NCBI GenBank assembly: GCA_020632925.1
Contig: JACKER010000014.1
Span: 186,001 to 250,000 of the forward strand
Direction of reading: 5' to 3'
Source of the DNA: Alphaproteobacteria bacterium
GTDB lineage: Bacteria > Myxococcota_A > UBA796 > GCA-2862545
Length of the DNA stretch: 64,000 nucleotides
The translations under genes were made by a program, and so were the position numbers. The notes under the pieces are model-generated. The model saw only the letters and a program-made list of their open reading frames with translations. It made no database searches and had not been told where the DNA came from. Position 1 is the first letter of the stretch. Each line of letters opens with the position of its first letter. Of the stretch, positions 18,091-27,531 are shown one piece after another.

Positions 18091-19581
18091 GTGACCCGAG
18101 CCGGTGTGTTGATCGCGGCCTTGTCAGGATGTACACCCACGTCGTCGACCACCCGCGACGGTGGTGGACCGCGAGCAGCCCCGCCTGTCGTCCACCTCGA
18201 TCCGGTCCCCGCAGGCATCGGCGACGTGTACGGCGTGTCGGACGACGAGGTCGGTGTGCGCGCCGGGCCAGCGCCGATCACGCCCACCGTCCTCGAGGTC
18301 GAGATCGAGGAAGAAGGGACGTGGCGTGTCGAGTACGGGCAGCAGGATCTCGATCACCGGTCGCCCGATTTCACCGGACGGGAGCTCGCGGTTCGCGGTC
18401 TGAAGGCCGACACGGCCTACCGATGGCGCGTCGTGGGGACGGACGCCAACGGAGAGGCCCGCTCCTCCAGCGTCCAGTGGTACGTGACGCCTCCCGCGCC
18501 CGCGGTCTTCCCGAGGATCGTGCGTGCGGTGGACGGGGATCCGGGCTTCGAGTACGCCCTCGTCAACCTGCTCCTCACCAACGACAACCGGTCGGCCGCG
18601 GCCATCATCGACCGCGACGGTGACTACGTCTGGTGGGTCCTCGGCGAGCCCGGGGTGACGTTCGTCACGCCGCAGCTGACGTTCGAGGACGGCGAGCCCG
18701 TCGTGGGTTGGGTCCAGGCGGACCACAGCATGGAGACCGACATCGCGAAGCTCGTGCACGTCCCCATCTCCGGGAAGTGGCGTCGGGACACGCGGCTCGA
18801 GAAGGGGCACCACGACGTCGTGGAGCACGAGGACGGCACCGTCGCGTTCCTGGCACACACGTTCGACTACGCCTTCACCGAGCTGCGCTTCCGGAAGTAC
18901 ACCTCGGATCAGATCCGCATCGGTCACGTGGGCATGCAGGAGGGGGATCCCACCGACCTACTCTTCGACATGTTCGAGGACTTCGGGCAGCGACCCAAGG
19001 TCACCTGCTCGCACATCTCCCATCGCGAGATCACGTTCGGCGAGGAGGTCCAGGAGTGGACCCACGCGAACTCGCTGTTGTACGTCCCCGACGACGACGC
19101 GTACCTGGTGAACGACAAGTACACCGACTGGATGTACGAGGTGGATCGCCAGACGGGCGAGCTGAAGTGGGTGATGAACGGCCGCCGGGGTGACTTCACG
19201 AACCCGGACGGCTCGCCCATCTGGCAGGATGCGGCCCACTCCTCGCTCTGGAGCCACGCCCACACCTCGGAGGCGTGGAGCGGTGGCGCGATGATGTTCG
19301 ACAACGGCGACCACCGCACGCCCCAGGCGTCGCGGGTGATGGAGGTCGCCTGGAACACCGACACGATGGTCGCCGAGCCGGTCTGGATCTACGACGAGCC
19401 CGAGGGCAGGTTCACGCAGGCCCTCGGCGACGCGCACAAGCTGCCGGACGACCGCGTGCTCGTGACCTGGGCCGCCATCGGCACCGTCGAGGTCGTCGAG
19501 CGCGACTTCACGCCGGTGTGGCGGCTCGAGCTGATCAACGGGATGGCGGGCCGCATCGTCCCACTCGACGGGCTGTACTGA
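18091..19581 (+). CDS. Arylsulfotransferase (ASST)-like lipoprotein
   Basis: 496 residues. Lipobox ALSGC (Cys14). An early Fn3-like region (about 40-135) is followed by a six-bladed beta-propeller-like ASST domain: AAIIDRDGDYVWWV, HHDVVEHEDGTVAFL, EWTHANSLLYVPDDDAYLVN, WMYEVDRQTGELKWVMNG and WSHAHTSEAW follow the order seen in ASST proteins. Known ASSTs transfer sulfate from one phenol to another through a His intermediate and need no PAPS. The catalytic His is not pinned down here. GTG start with GGAGG at 18080-18084. It ends 3 bp from the convergent arylsulfatase stop. Confidence 0.85.
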   Translation: MTRAGVLIAALSGCTPTSSTTRDGGGPRAAPPVVHLDPVPAGIGDVYGVSDDEVGVRAGPAPITPTVLEVEIEEEGTWRVEYGQQDLDHRSPDFTGRELAVRGLKADTAYRWRVVGTDANGEARSSSVQWYVTPPAPAVFPRIVRAVDGDPGFEYALVNLLLTNDNRSAAAIIDRDGDYVWWVLGEPGVTFVTPQLTFEDGEPVVGWVQADHSMETDIAKLVHVPISGKWRRDTRLEKGHHDVVEHEDGTVAFLAHTFDYAFTELRFRKYTSDQIRIGHVGMQEGDPTDLLFDMFEDFGQRPKVTCSHISHREITFGEEVQEWTHANSLLYVPDDDAYLVNDKYTDWMYEVDRQTGELKWVMNGRRGDFTNPDGSPIWQDAAHSSLWSHAHTSEAWSGGAMMFDNGDHRTPQASRVMEVAWNTDTMVAEPVWIYDEPEGRFTQALGDAHKLPDDRVLVTWAAIGTVEVVERDFTPVWRLELINGMAGRIVPLDGLY

Positions 19582-19584
19582 CCG

Positions 19585-20949
19585 TCAGGAGCCGATCGGC
19601 CTGATCTCGGCGCCGACGCGCCCCGTCAGGGCGTCGCCCAGACGCGCGCGCATCTCCTCCGCCAACCGCTCGAGCTCGGCCGTCTCCTCCGGGTGTGCGG
19701 CCGCGACGTCGGTGCTCTCCCCCGGGTCGGCCGCCAGGTCGAAGACCCCGCCGGTGAGGTGGACCCGGCGCACCTCGTTCGGGAACATCCGCTTGTAGCG
19801 CCCGTGGCGGACCGCCTCCAGGCGTCCCCGGGCGTAGTAGAAGAACGTGTCCCGCGGGCTCGGCGCGTCGCCCAGCAACGTCGACCAGGCGTCGAGCCCG
19901 TCGATGGGGAGCGTGGGCAGCGACGCGCCGGTGACGCGAGCGAGCGTCGGGAGGACGTCGAGTGCCGTGACGAGCTCGTCCGAGACGCGCCCGGCGGGGA
20001 GGGTGCCCGGCCAGCGCCAGATGCACGGGCTTCGGAAGCCGCCCTCCCAGCTCTCCGACTTCCCGCCCCGGAAGGGCCAGGCGCTCCCGCCGGGGACCGG
20101 GGCGTCGAGCCAGGGGCCGTTGTCGCTCGCGAAGATGACGATCGTGTCCCGTGTGAGCCCGAGGCGCTCGACCTCGTCGACGAGCAGCCCCACGTGGTGA
20201 TCGATCTCCACGATCTCGTCGCCGTACTCGCCGCGGGCGGAGGTGCCGCGGAACGCCGGGAGCACGGCCCACGGCTCGTGGGGCGCCGTGTATGCCAGGT
20301 AGAGGAAGAACGGCGCGTCGGCGCTGCGGCGCACGAAGTCCATCGCCTCGCGGGTGAACTCCGCGGTCAGCGGCTCGTCCAGGCGGAGGCGGCGCTCGGC
20401 GTGCTCGCCGCGCACCAGGTTCAGCGGCGGTTGGTTGTTGCTCCAGGGCACGCCGAAGAACTCGTCGAAGCCGTGGCGCGTCGGCCGGAATGCGGGGAGG
20501 TGGCCGAGGTGCCACTTGCCGACGCAGGCCGTGCGGTACCCCCGGGCCTTCAGCATCCGCGCGATCGTGGTCTCGGTCGGCGACAGACCCTCCCGGCTGC
20601 TCGGCGAGAGCACGCCCAGGCCGCGCTCCTTGTCGCCGAACCCGACGCGCGGCGGGTAGCAGCCCGTGAGCAGCGCCGCTCGCGACGGCGTGCACAGCGA
20701 CGCCGCCACGTAGAAGCTCGTGAGCCGAAGACCCTCCGCCGCGAGCGCGTCCAGCCGAGGGGTGTCGATCCGGGCGTAGGCCTGCTGCTCGGGGGGAGGG
20801 GTGTAGTAGCAGCCCAGGTCGTTGAACCCCTGGTCGTCGGTGAAGACCAGGATGACGTTCGGCGGTCCCGTGCGGCGTGGTGCGCAGCGACATCCGGCCG
20901 TGACGGCGGCTGCGGCCAGGGAGCCCAGGAGCTCGCGGCGTCCGATCAC
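19585..20949 (-). CDS. Type I sulfatase (CTPSR, FGly) lipoprotein
   Basis: 454 residues from GTG 20949 (an in-frame ATG at 20967 adds six residues). The N-terminus MIGRRELLGSLAAAAVTAGC combines a twin-arginine pattern with a lipobox Cys20, so Tat export and lipidation are likely. Active site CTPSR (86-90) is the formylglycine motif with Cys modified by an FGly-generating enzyme. Metal residues include DDQ near 38-40 and FASDNGPW downstream; ACVGKWHLG is the second signature. A genuine arylsulfatase fold, unlike the two Thr-type proteins at 12-15 kb. Its start overlaps the POT transporter stop (GTGA), implying an operon. Confidence 0.93.
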   Translation of the reverse strand: MIGRRELLGSLAAAAVTAGCRCAPRRTGPPNVILVFTDDQGFNDLGCYYTPPPEQQAYARIDTPRLDALAAEGLRLTSFYVAASLCTPSRAALLTGCYPPRVGFGDKERGLGVLSPSSREGLSPTETTIARMLKARGYRTACVGKWHLGHLPAFRPTRHGFDEFFGVPWSNNQPPLNLVRGEHAERRLRLDEPLTAEFTREAMDFVRRSADAPFFLYLAYTAPHEPWAVLPAFRGTSARGEYGDEIVEIDHHVGLLVDEVERLGLTRDTIVIFASDNGPWLDAPVPGGSAWPFRGGKSESWEGGFRSPCIWRWPGTLPAGRVSDELVTALDVLPTLARVTGASLPTLPIDGLDAWSTLLGDAPSPRDTFFYYARGRLEAVRHGRYKRMFPNEVRRVHLTGGVFDLAADPGESTDVAAAHPEETAELERLAEEMRARLGDALTGRVGAEIRPIGS

Positions 20950-22892
20950 TTCTCGCCGTGCATCCACTTCACGAGGATGGGGGAGATCAGCAGCAGCACC
21001 ACGCCCGAGACCGTCGCGGCGGCACCGATCTGGCCGAACACCGTCCCGTACACGTGGATCGTCTCGAGCGGAGCCGGGATGGCGCCCTCCTCACCGCCCT
21101 CGCCGCCCACGCCCGTCAGCGCGGCGATGATCGCGGCGAACAGGCTGCTGTACGCGGTGGCGAGGAACCAGGCGCCCATCGTCGTGCTCACGAGGCGTGC
21201 GGGCGACAGCTTCGTGATCATCGAGAGCCCGACCGGCGACAGGCAGAGCTCGCCGGTGGTGTGCAGCAGGTAGGCCAGGATCAGCCAGCCCATGCCCACC
21301 ATGCCGCGCGCGTCGCAGTGGCCGGCGCCCCACCACAGCACACCGAACCCGGCCGCGAGCTGGAACAGTCCGAGGGAGAACTTCACCGGGGTGTTGGGCT
21401 CGAGCCCCATGCCGGCGAGTGCGCGCCACCCCATCGAGAACAGGGTGCCGAACAGCAGGATGAAGATCGGGTTGGCGGACTGGAACGTGGAGGCGGGGAT
21501 CTCGTTGGTGGCGAGACCCATCCCGACGTGCTCACGTCCGATCTGCCAGGTGACCTCGACGCTGTCGTCGGCGCGGGCAGCGTCGAGCTGGTCCAGGGTG
21601 AACAGCTTCCCGCCCTGTGGATAACCGAGCTGCTCCTGCGTGAGCGTGAACGTGAGCGGCTTGCCCACGTCGGCGTCGGTCACGCGTCGGTCCTCGACGA
21701 TCCGGTCGACGTTGCGGTCGGTGAAGTTGTTGATGGACGTGCCGGCCTGCTCGAAGAAGGTCCAGAACTGGAGCGAGAAGCCCATGAGGATGAGGGCGAC
21801 CCAGAGGCGCTGACGCTCCACGAGGGTGCTGCGGAAGCTCTCGACGAGGAGGTAGAGCAGAGCGGCGGCGCCGATCACGAGGAGCAGCATGCCCGCGGGC
21901 GTCGACGCCTCCTTGGCGACGAAGCCCACGATCTCCGGCAGGCTCTTCACCACGGCGTCGGGGATGAGCGTCGTCGTCCGGTTGAGGTACACGAGGCCCG
22001 CGACCAGCGGCACGCCGAACAGCGCGAGGGAGTACACCGCCCACTCGAGGCGCAGACCCGCCACCGTGCGCCGGAGCAGCTCGGGGTCGGGCGGCTGGCC
22101 GGCGGCGTCGGGGAGACCCTCGCGACCGAGCGCCACGAAGGCCACGCAGCCGCTGAACACGAGCGCGAGCGCCACGACGCCGTTCACCGCCAGCAGGATG
22201 GGGTCGATGTGCATCAGCTGCAGCGCGATCATCCCGACGGCGGCGACCAGCGCCCCCAGCAGGATGAGGGTGCGGGCGATGAGGGTCGGCACGACGAAGA
22301 CCGCGATACCGACGAGCATCCCGATGGTGGCCAGGCCGAACCCGTAGTGCCAGCCGAGCTTCTCGCCGACGTACCCGCAGAGCAGGGGAGCGAGCGCCGC
22401 GCCGAGGTTGATGCCCATGTAGAAGATGGTGAAGCCGCCGTCGCGCTGGGCGGAGCCGTGCGGGTACAGCGAGCCGACGATCGTGGAGATGTTCGGCTTG
22501 AAGAAGCCGTTCCCGACGATGAGCAGGCCGAGCGCCGTGAAGAAGGGCAGGTCGTACTCGAGCGTCATCAGCAGGTGGCCGGCCGCCATCAGGAAGCCGC
22601 CGAGGACGACGGCGCGCCGCGCCCCGAGGAAGCGGTCCGCGACCATGCCGCCGATGAAGGGGGTCATGTAGACGAGCGAGGTGTACGCCCCGTAGACCCG
22701 GTACGCCTCGGTGTCGGAGTACGACAGGAAGCCCTTCTGCATATAGAAGGTGAGGAGGGCACGCATGCCGTAGTACGAGAAGCGCTCCCACATCTCGGCG
22801 AAGAACAGCGCGAACAGGCCCGTCGGGTGGCCGAACAGCGTGTGCCGGGTGGCGACGTAGGTGGCGCCACTGTCCGGGGCGGCAGACGACAT
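20946..22892 (-). CDS. POT/PTR family proton-dependent oligopeptide transporter
   Basis: 648 residues of a many-helix inner-membrane carrier. The family signature EMWERFSYYGMR (33-44, the ExxERFxYY proton/peptide motif) and NGFFKPNISTIVGSLY are intact. The protein is longer than DtpA because of an insert between helices (about 400-450). Expected to import di-/tripeptides with protons. ATG start with GGAGGG four bases from it. It is translationally coupled with the downstream sulfatase, an unusual partner. Confidence 0.92.
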   Translation of the reverse strand: MSSAAPDSGATYVATRHTLFGHPTGLFALFFAEMWERFSYYGMRALLTFYMQKGFLSYSDTEAYRVYGAYTSLVYMTPFIGGMVADRFLGARRAVVLGGFLMAAGHLLMTLEYDLPFFTALGLLIVGNGFFKPNISTIVGSLYPHGSAQRDGGFTIFYMGINLGAALAPLLCGYVGEKLGWHYGFGLATIGMLVGIAVFVVPTLIARTLILLGALVAAVGMIALQLMHIDPILLAVNGVVALALVFSGCVAFVALGREGLPDAAGQPPDPELLRRTVAGLRLEWAVYSLALFGVPLVAGLVYLNRTTTLIPDAVVKSLPEIVGFVAKEASTPAGMLLLVIGAAALLYLLVESFRSTLVERQRLWVALILMGFSLQFWTFFEQAGTSINNFTDRNVDRIVEDRRVTDADVGKPLTFTLTQEQLGYPQGGKLFTLDQLDAARADDSVEVTWQIGREHVGMGLATNEIPASTFQSANPIFILLFGTLFSMGWRALAGMGLEPNTPVKFSLGLFQLAAGFGVLWWGAGHCDARGMVGMGWLILAYLLHTTGELCLSPVGLSMITKLSPARLVSTTMGAWFLATAYSSLFAAIIAALTGVGGEGGEEGAIPAPLETIHVYGTVFGQIGAAATVSGVVLLLISPILVKWMHGEK

Positions 22893-22992
22893 GGACCCTC
22901 CGCGGTGCGACCGTCCGACCGGACGCCGCGTGCGCCGGGCCTGCTAACCGGTCGATCGTGGGCTGGCCGGAGCGAGCGTCATCCCGCCGGGA

Positions 22993-23178
22993 TCAGCCGA
23001 GCGCGCGGGAGACGTCCTCGATCCGCTCGCGCAGGGCATCCAGCTCCCGGTGCAGCCGCTTGCGCTCCGCACGCACCTGGTCGGGCCCTTCCGGGGGGGC
23101 CCGCTCGAGGCGGTACAGGGCGAGATCGAGGTCGCGGGCGACCTCCTCCAGGCGTCGGGCTGCATCCTGGGGCGACAT
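22993..23178 (-). CDS. Small coiled-coil hypothetical protein
   Basis: 61 residues, almost entirely charged heptads (MSPQDAARRLEEVARDLDLA at the start, ending in IEDVSRALG), consistent with one or two long helices. It has no recognised family. ATG at 23178 lacks a strong ribosome site, so the call rests on amino-acid composition and clean placement between genes. Confidence 0.5.
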   Translation of the reverse strand: MSPQDAARRLEEVARDLDLALYRLERAPPEGPDQVRAERKRLHRELDALRERIEDVSRALG

Positions 23179-23277
23179 CGCGCGTGAGTAACCGCCTGGC
23201 GCCGAAAGTCAGGTCGTGTGGGTGACCCCGTCTCCGCGCCACGCTATGCTGAACACGTGTCCAGTGGTGGGGGAGGC

Positions 23278-23293
23278 TGTGATCCAGCTCACA
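23278..23293. promoter_or_regulatory. CRP/FNR-family type palindrome
   Basis: TGTGATCCAGCTCACA fits the CRP core TGTGA-N6-TCACA at all ten positions. It lies about 280 bp upstream of the NrdR-type boxes. No CRP gene is in the window. Confidence 0.4.
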
Positions 23294-23540
23294 ATTCGAC
23301 GGTTGCCGACATCCACAGGCCTGCGGACAGCGGGCGCGGATCATCCTCGCGGAGCGCCGCTGGTGGCGCGGTTCCTCGGCCGCTCCACCCCCCCTCCGGC
23401 ACACCTGTGGAAGAACCGGGGACGAACCGGGAGGGACGCCTGCGGATCCCGCTCGGATCGGGTCTCCGATCGGCCTGGGAACAGGCTCGGCGCGTCTTCC
23501 GCAGGCTGTGGACAACTTCGTCCGTCCAGGACCGGGAAAA

Positions 23541-23556
23541 CCACAACAGGTTGGGG
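23541..23556. promoter_or_regulatory. NrdR-box-like site, upstream member
   Basis: CCACAACAGGTTGGGG matches the NrdR consensus acaCwAtATaTwGtgt at about 10 of 16 positions. Its start is 32 bp before that of the stronger box, the three-turn spacing typical of NrdR site pairs. Confidence 0.45.
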
Positions 23557-23584
23557 TTGTGCAGCCCGGGCCGCACTAGATATT
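23557..23584 (+). promoter_or_regulatory. Candidate nrdJ promoter
   Basis: TTGTGC (23557-23562) and GATATT (23579-23584) are separated by 16 bp. The -10-like element lies inside the stronger NrdR-type box, so repressor binding would block it. The elements are weak matches to sigma-70. Confidence 0.35.
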
Positions 23585-23588
23585 GTGG
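23573..23588. promoter_or_regulatory. NrdR box, strong match
   Basis: GCACTAGATATTGTGG matches the NrdR consensus acaCwAtATaTwGtgt at 13 of 16 positions and is one of the few AT-rich spots in the region. NrdR is the ATP/dATP-sensing repressor of ribonucleotide reductase genes, and the next gene is nrdJ. Confidence 0.65.
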
Positions 23589-23835
23589 TCAGGCCTCGCG
23601 ATGAGGCATCCACCCGGGCACGTCGCCCCCTCCGCCGCTCGCTCCCGCGGGCCTCGCAGGTCGCCGACGCGCTCCGGATCCAGCCAAGGTCCCACCCTCA
23701 ACTCCCACCCCGCACACCCCATCCGGTCCCGAGAGGAGGGCGTTCGCGCCCGCGTCGTCCGACGACGGTCCACGCCGTCGGCCCATCGCCATTCCTTCGC
23801 TGCCTTCGATGTGGTCGCGCCACAGAGGTGTCCCC

Positions 23836-26800
23836 ATGCGTGTCACGCGTCGCTTCACCGCCGGACTCACCTCCCCCTACGAGGGGCTGGTGTTCGTTCC
23901 TCGCCGGTCCGAGATCCGCAACACCGACGGCTCCGTGGTGTTCGAGGCGGACGGCGTCATGGTCCCCGAGGGCTGGTCGCAGGTCGCCACGGACATCCTG
24001 GCGCAGAAGTACTTCCGCAAGGCCGGCGTCCCCGTGAAGACGTCCCAGGTCGAGGAGGCCGGCGTCCCGAAGGAGCTCTGGCGCTCCGTGCCGGACGTGG
24101 GCGCCGTGACCGAGGGTCACCGGTTCGGTCGGGAGACCGACGCGCGCCAGGTGTTCGACCGCCTCGCCGGCTGCTGGGCCTACTGGGGCTGCCGCGAGGG
24201 GATGTTCGACGCCCCCGAGGACGCCCTCGCGTTCTACGACGAGCTGCGGTTCATGATGGCGCGGCAGTACTGCGCGCCGAACTCGCCCCAGTGGTTCAAC
24301 ACGGGGCTGCACTGGGCCTACGGCATCGACGGCCCCTCCCAGGGCCACAAGTACGTCGACCCCAAGACGAACGAGGTCGTGGCCTCCTCGTCCGCGTACG
24401 AGCGCCCCCAGCCGCACGCCTGCTTCATCCAGGCCGTGTCCGACGACCTCGTCAACGACGGCGGCATCATGGACCTCTGGGTCCGTGAGGCGCGTCTGTT
24501 CAAGTACGGGTCGGGCACCGGCAGCAACTTCAGCGCGCTCCGTGGGGAGAACGAGAACCTGTCGGGCGGTGGCCGCTCCTCGGGTCTCATGAGCTTCCTC
24601 AAGATCGGCGACCGCGCCGCCGGCGCCATCAAGAGCGGTGGCACCACCCGTCGCGCCGCCAAGATGGTGTGCCTCGACCTCGATCACCCGGACATCGAGC
24701 AGTTCGTCAGCTGGAAGGTGAACGAGGAGCAGAAGGTCGCGTCGCTGGTGGCCGGCTCCCGCCTCCTCGAGCGCAGCCTCGACGCCGTGCTGCGCGCGGT
24801 CAACCCGACCGAGGGTCCGCTCGTCGGCGCCGCCATCCACGTCCGCATCGATCCCCGCGAGAACCCCGCCCTCGCCCGCGCCATGCAGGACGCGCGCGCC
24901 GCACAGATCCCGGACAACGTGGTCTTCCGCGTCATCCAGTACGCGAAGCAGGGGTACACCCGCCTCGAGATGCCGCTGTACGACACCGACTGGCAGGGCG
25001 ACGCCTACCAGACCGTGTCGGGCCAGAACTCGAACAACAGCGTGCGCATCCCGAACACGTTCATGGACGCCGTGCTGCGCGACGAGCCCTGGCGCCTGAT
25101 CCGCCGCACCGACCGCAAGGTCGCGCGGACGCTGCGCGCTCAGGATCTGTGGGAGGAGATCTGCTACGCCGCGTGGGCCTGCGCCGACCCGGGCGTGCAG
25201 TTCGACTCGACGATCAACGAGTGGCACACCTGCCCGAACGACGGTCGGATCAACGCGAGCAACCCCTGCTCCGAGTACATGTTCCTCGACGACACGGCCT
25301 GCAACCTGGCGTCGCTGAACCTGACCCGCTTCTGGGACACGAAGGGCAACGCGTTCCGCATCGAGGACTACGTCCACGCCGTCCAGGTCTGGACCATCGT
25401 GCTCGAGGTGTCCGTCGCGATGGCCCAGTTCCCCTCGGAGGCCATCGCCCGCCGGTCGTACGACTACCGCACGCTCGGGCTCGGCTTCGCCAACCTCGGC
25501 GCGCTGCTGATGCTCATGGGCGTTCCGTACGACAGCACCCGCGGTCGGGCGATCTGCGGCGGCCTGACCGCCATCCTCACCGGTGAGTCGTACGCGACCA
25601 GCGCCCGCATGGCCGGCGAGCTCGGTCCGTTCCCGCGGTACGCGGCGAACCGCGACCAGATGCTCCGCGTCATCCGCAACCACCGGCGGGCGGCGTGGGC
25701 CGCGCCGTCCTCGGAGTACGAGGACCTCACGATCCGTCCGGTGCCGCTCGACGCCTCGCAGACGCCCCGCGACATGCTGGACGCCGCGCGCACGGCCTGG
25801 GACCAGGCGCTCGCCCTCGGTGAGCAGCACGGCTTCCGCAACGCGCAGGTCTCGGTCATCGCCCCGACCGGCACGATCGGGCTCGTCATGGACTGCGACA
25901 CCACCGGCATCGAGCCCGACTTCGCCCTGGTGAAGTTCAAGAAGCTCGCCGGCGGCGGGTACTTCAAGATCATCAACCAGTCGGTCCCGCCCGCGCTCGC
26001 CCGCCTGGGGTACACGCCGGTCCAGATCGACGAGATCGTGAAGTACGCGGTCGGCTGGGGCAGCCTGCGCCAGGCGCCCTGCCTGCACCACGATGCGCTC
26101 CTGGCCCGCGGCTTCACGCCCGACGTGCTGGACCGCATCGAGGGCTCCCTCGGCAGCGCCTTCGACCTGAAGTTCGCGTTCAACGCGTTCGTGCTGGGCA
26201 AGGAGTTCTGCCGCGACGTGCTCGGGCTGTCCGACGCGCAGCTCGCCGACCCCTCGCTCGACATCCTGTCGGCCGTGGGCTTCTCCCGCGCCGAGATCGA
26301 GCTGGCCAACACCTGGGTCACGGGTGCGATGACGCTCGAGGGCGCTCCGCACCTGAAGGCCGAGCACCTGCCGGTGTTCGACTGCGCGAACCGCTGCGGT
26401 CGCCTGGGCAAGCGCTTCATCCCGGTCGAGGGTCACATCCGCATGATGGCGACCTGCCAGCCCTTCGTGTCGGGCGCCATCAGCAAGACGATCAACATGC
26501 CGAACGAGGCGACGATCGACGACGTGAAGTCGGCGTACATGCTGTCGTGGCGGCTCGGGCTGAAGGCGAACGCCCTCTACCGCGACGGCAGCAAGCTCTC
26601 GCAGCCGCTGTCGAGCCAGGTCGCGACCGACCTCTTCGGCGCGCTCGAGCAGGTCGCCCCGGAGGCGCCCGCGGACCGTCCGGCCGCGCAGAAGGTGGTC
26701 GAGGTCGCCGAGCGCGTGGTGGTGCGGTACCTCGCGAAGCGCCGGCGGCTCCCCGATCGGCGCCGGGGGTACACGCAGAAGGCGGTGGTCGGCGGCCACA

Positions 26801-27531
26801 AGGTCTTCCTGCGGACCGGTGAGTACGAGGATGGCGCGCTCGGCGAGATCTTCATCGACATGCACAAGGAGGGCGCTGCCTTCCGGTCGCTGATGAACTC
26901 GTTCGCCATCGCCATCTCGATCGGTCTGCAGCACGGCGTGCCGCTCGAGAAGTTCGTGGACCAGTTCCTGTTCTCGCGCTTCGAGCCGAACGGCATCGTG
27001 ATGGGCAACGACCGCATCAAGATGGCGACGTCGATCATCGACTACATCTTCCGCGAGCTGGCCATCAACTACCTGGGCCGGGACGAGTTGGCGCACGTGT
27101 CGGAGGAGGACCTCCGGCACGACGCGATGGGCACGCACTCGCACGAGGAGGAGCCCGAGTACTACGAGGAGCAGACGTTCTCCGGGCCGATGCTGGTGAC
27201 CGAGGTCCCCATCGACGTGGACACGCTGCGCACCTCGGGCGACTCGGCCCCCGACCGCCACTTCGGCGAGGTGGACTACGACACCCCGCGCCCGGCCCGC
27301 GTCAGCGTGCCCCCGGCGACCGTCTCGGCCTCGGGTGAGGTGGAGCGCGTCGTCGTCCGCCGGCCGGTGGTGATGTCCAGCGTCCGCGACGTGCGCATCC
27401 AGGCCGTCATGGACGCCCGCGCCCGCGGGTACGAAGGCGACGCCTGCGGCGAGTGCGGCGCGATGACCATGGTGCGCAACGGCTCCTGCCTGAAGTGCGT
27501 GAGCTGCGGCTCGACCTCCGGCTGCAGCTAG
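23836..27531 (+). CDS. nrdJ: Class II (adenosylcobalamin-dependent) ribonucleotide reductase
   Basis: Reduces ribonucleotides to deoxyribonucleotides using a radical generated from adenosylcobalamin, hence oxygen-independent. 1231 residues, a long single-chain NrdJ. Visible elements: YCAPNSPQWFNTGLHW, FKYGSGTGSNFSALRG, the finger-loop motif NPCSEYMFLDDTACNLASLN with N476, C478 and E480, and APTGTIG. The C-terminus carries a CxxC...CxxC cluster (CGECGAMTMVRNGSC...CVSCGS), likely the redox-active/zinc tail. ATG at 23836 has AGAGGTG five bases away. No nrdAB or B12 synthesis genes are nearby. The upstream NrdR boxes suggest repression when dNTPs are plentiful. Confidence 0.96.
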   Translation: MRVTRRFTAGLTSPYEGLVFVPRRSEIRNTDGSVVFEADGVMVPEGWSQVATDILAQKYFRKAGVPVKTSQVEEAGVPKELWRSVPDVGAVTEGHRFGRETDARQVFDRLAGCWAYWGCREGMFDAPEDALAFYDELRFMMARQYCAPNSPQWFNTGLHWAYGIDGPSQGHKYVDPKTNEVVASSSAYERPQPHACFIQAVSDDLVNDGGIMDLWVREARLFKYGSGTGSNFSALRGENENLSGGGRSSGLMSFLKIGDRAAGAIKSGGTTRRAAKMVCLDLDHPDIEQFVSWKVNEEQKVASLVAGSRLLERSLDAVLRAVNPTEGPLVGAAIHVRIDPRENPALARAMQDARAAQIPDNVVFRVIQYAKQGYTRLEMPLYDTDWQGDAYQTVSGQNSNNSVRIPNTFMDAVLRDEPWRLIRRTDRKVARTLRAQDLWEEICYAAWACADPGVQFDSTINEWHTCPNDGRINASNPCSEYMFLDDTACNLASLNLTRFWDTKGNAFRIEDYVHAVQVWTIVLEVSVAMAQFPSEAIARRSYDYRTLGLGFANLGALLMLMGVPYDSTRGRAICGGLTAILTGESYATSARMAGELGPFPRYAANRDQMLRVIRNHRRAAWAAPSSEYEDLTIRPVPLDASQTPRDMLDAARTAWDQALALGEQHGFRNAQVSVIAPTGTIGLVMDCDTTGIEPDFALVKFKKLAGGGYFKIINQSVPPALARLGYTPVQIDEIVKYAVGWGSLRQAPCLHHDALLARGFTPDVLDRIEGSLGSAFDLKFAFNAFVLGKEFCRDVLGLSDAQLADPSLDILSAVGFSRAEIELANTWVTGAMTLEGAPHLKAEHLPVFDCANRCGRLGKRFIPVEGHIRMMATCQPFVSGAISKTINMPNEATIDDVKSAYMLSWRLGLKANALYRDGSKLSQPLSSQVATDLFGALEQVAPEAPADRPAAQKVVEVAERVVVRYLAKRRRLPDRRRGYTQKAVVGGHKVFLRTGEYEDGALGEIFIDMHKEGAAFRSLMNSFAIAISIGLQHGVPLEKFVDQFLFSRFEPNGIVMGNDRIKMATSIIDYIFRELAINYLGRDELAHVSEEDLRHDAMGTHSHEEEPEYYEEQTFSGPMLVTEVPIDVDTLRTSGDSAPDRHFGEVDYDTPRPARVSVPPATVSASGEVERVVVRRPVVMSSVRDVRIQAVMDARARGYEGDACGECGAMTMVRNGSCLKCVSCGSTSGCS

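Larger units (their letters stand above)
23179..23835 (+). other. Long regulatory intergenic region before nrdJ
   Basis: 657 bp with no convincing gene; reading frames here are low-complexity noise. It contains a CRP-type palindrome, several TGTGGA/TCCACA elements, one of them DnaA-box-like, and paired NrdR-box-like sequences (listed separately). The 250 bp from the NrdR boxes to the nrdJ start would make a long 5' leader. I looked for a cobalamin riboswitch B12 box and did not find one. Confidence 0.6.

Noticed and set aside
23216..23604. Reading frame of about 128 codons upstream of nrdJ
   Set aside because: Composition is Gly/Ser/Arg noise without domain, and it covers regulatory elements.
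23179..23835. Possible cobalamin riboswitch before the B12-dependent reductase
   Set aside because: I found no B12-box-like sequence or convincing core; class II reductases can be NrdR-controlled instead.
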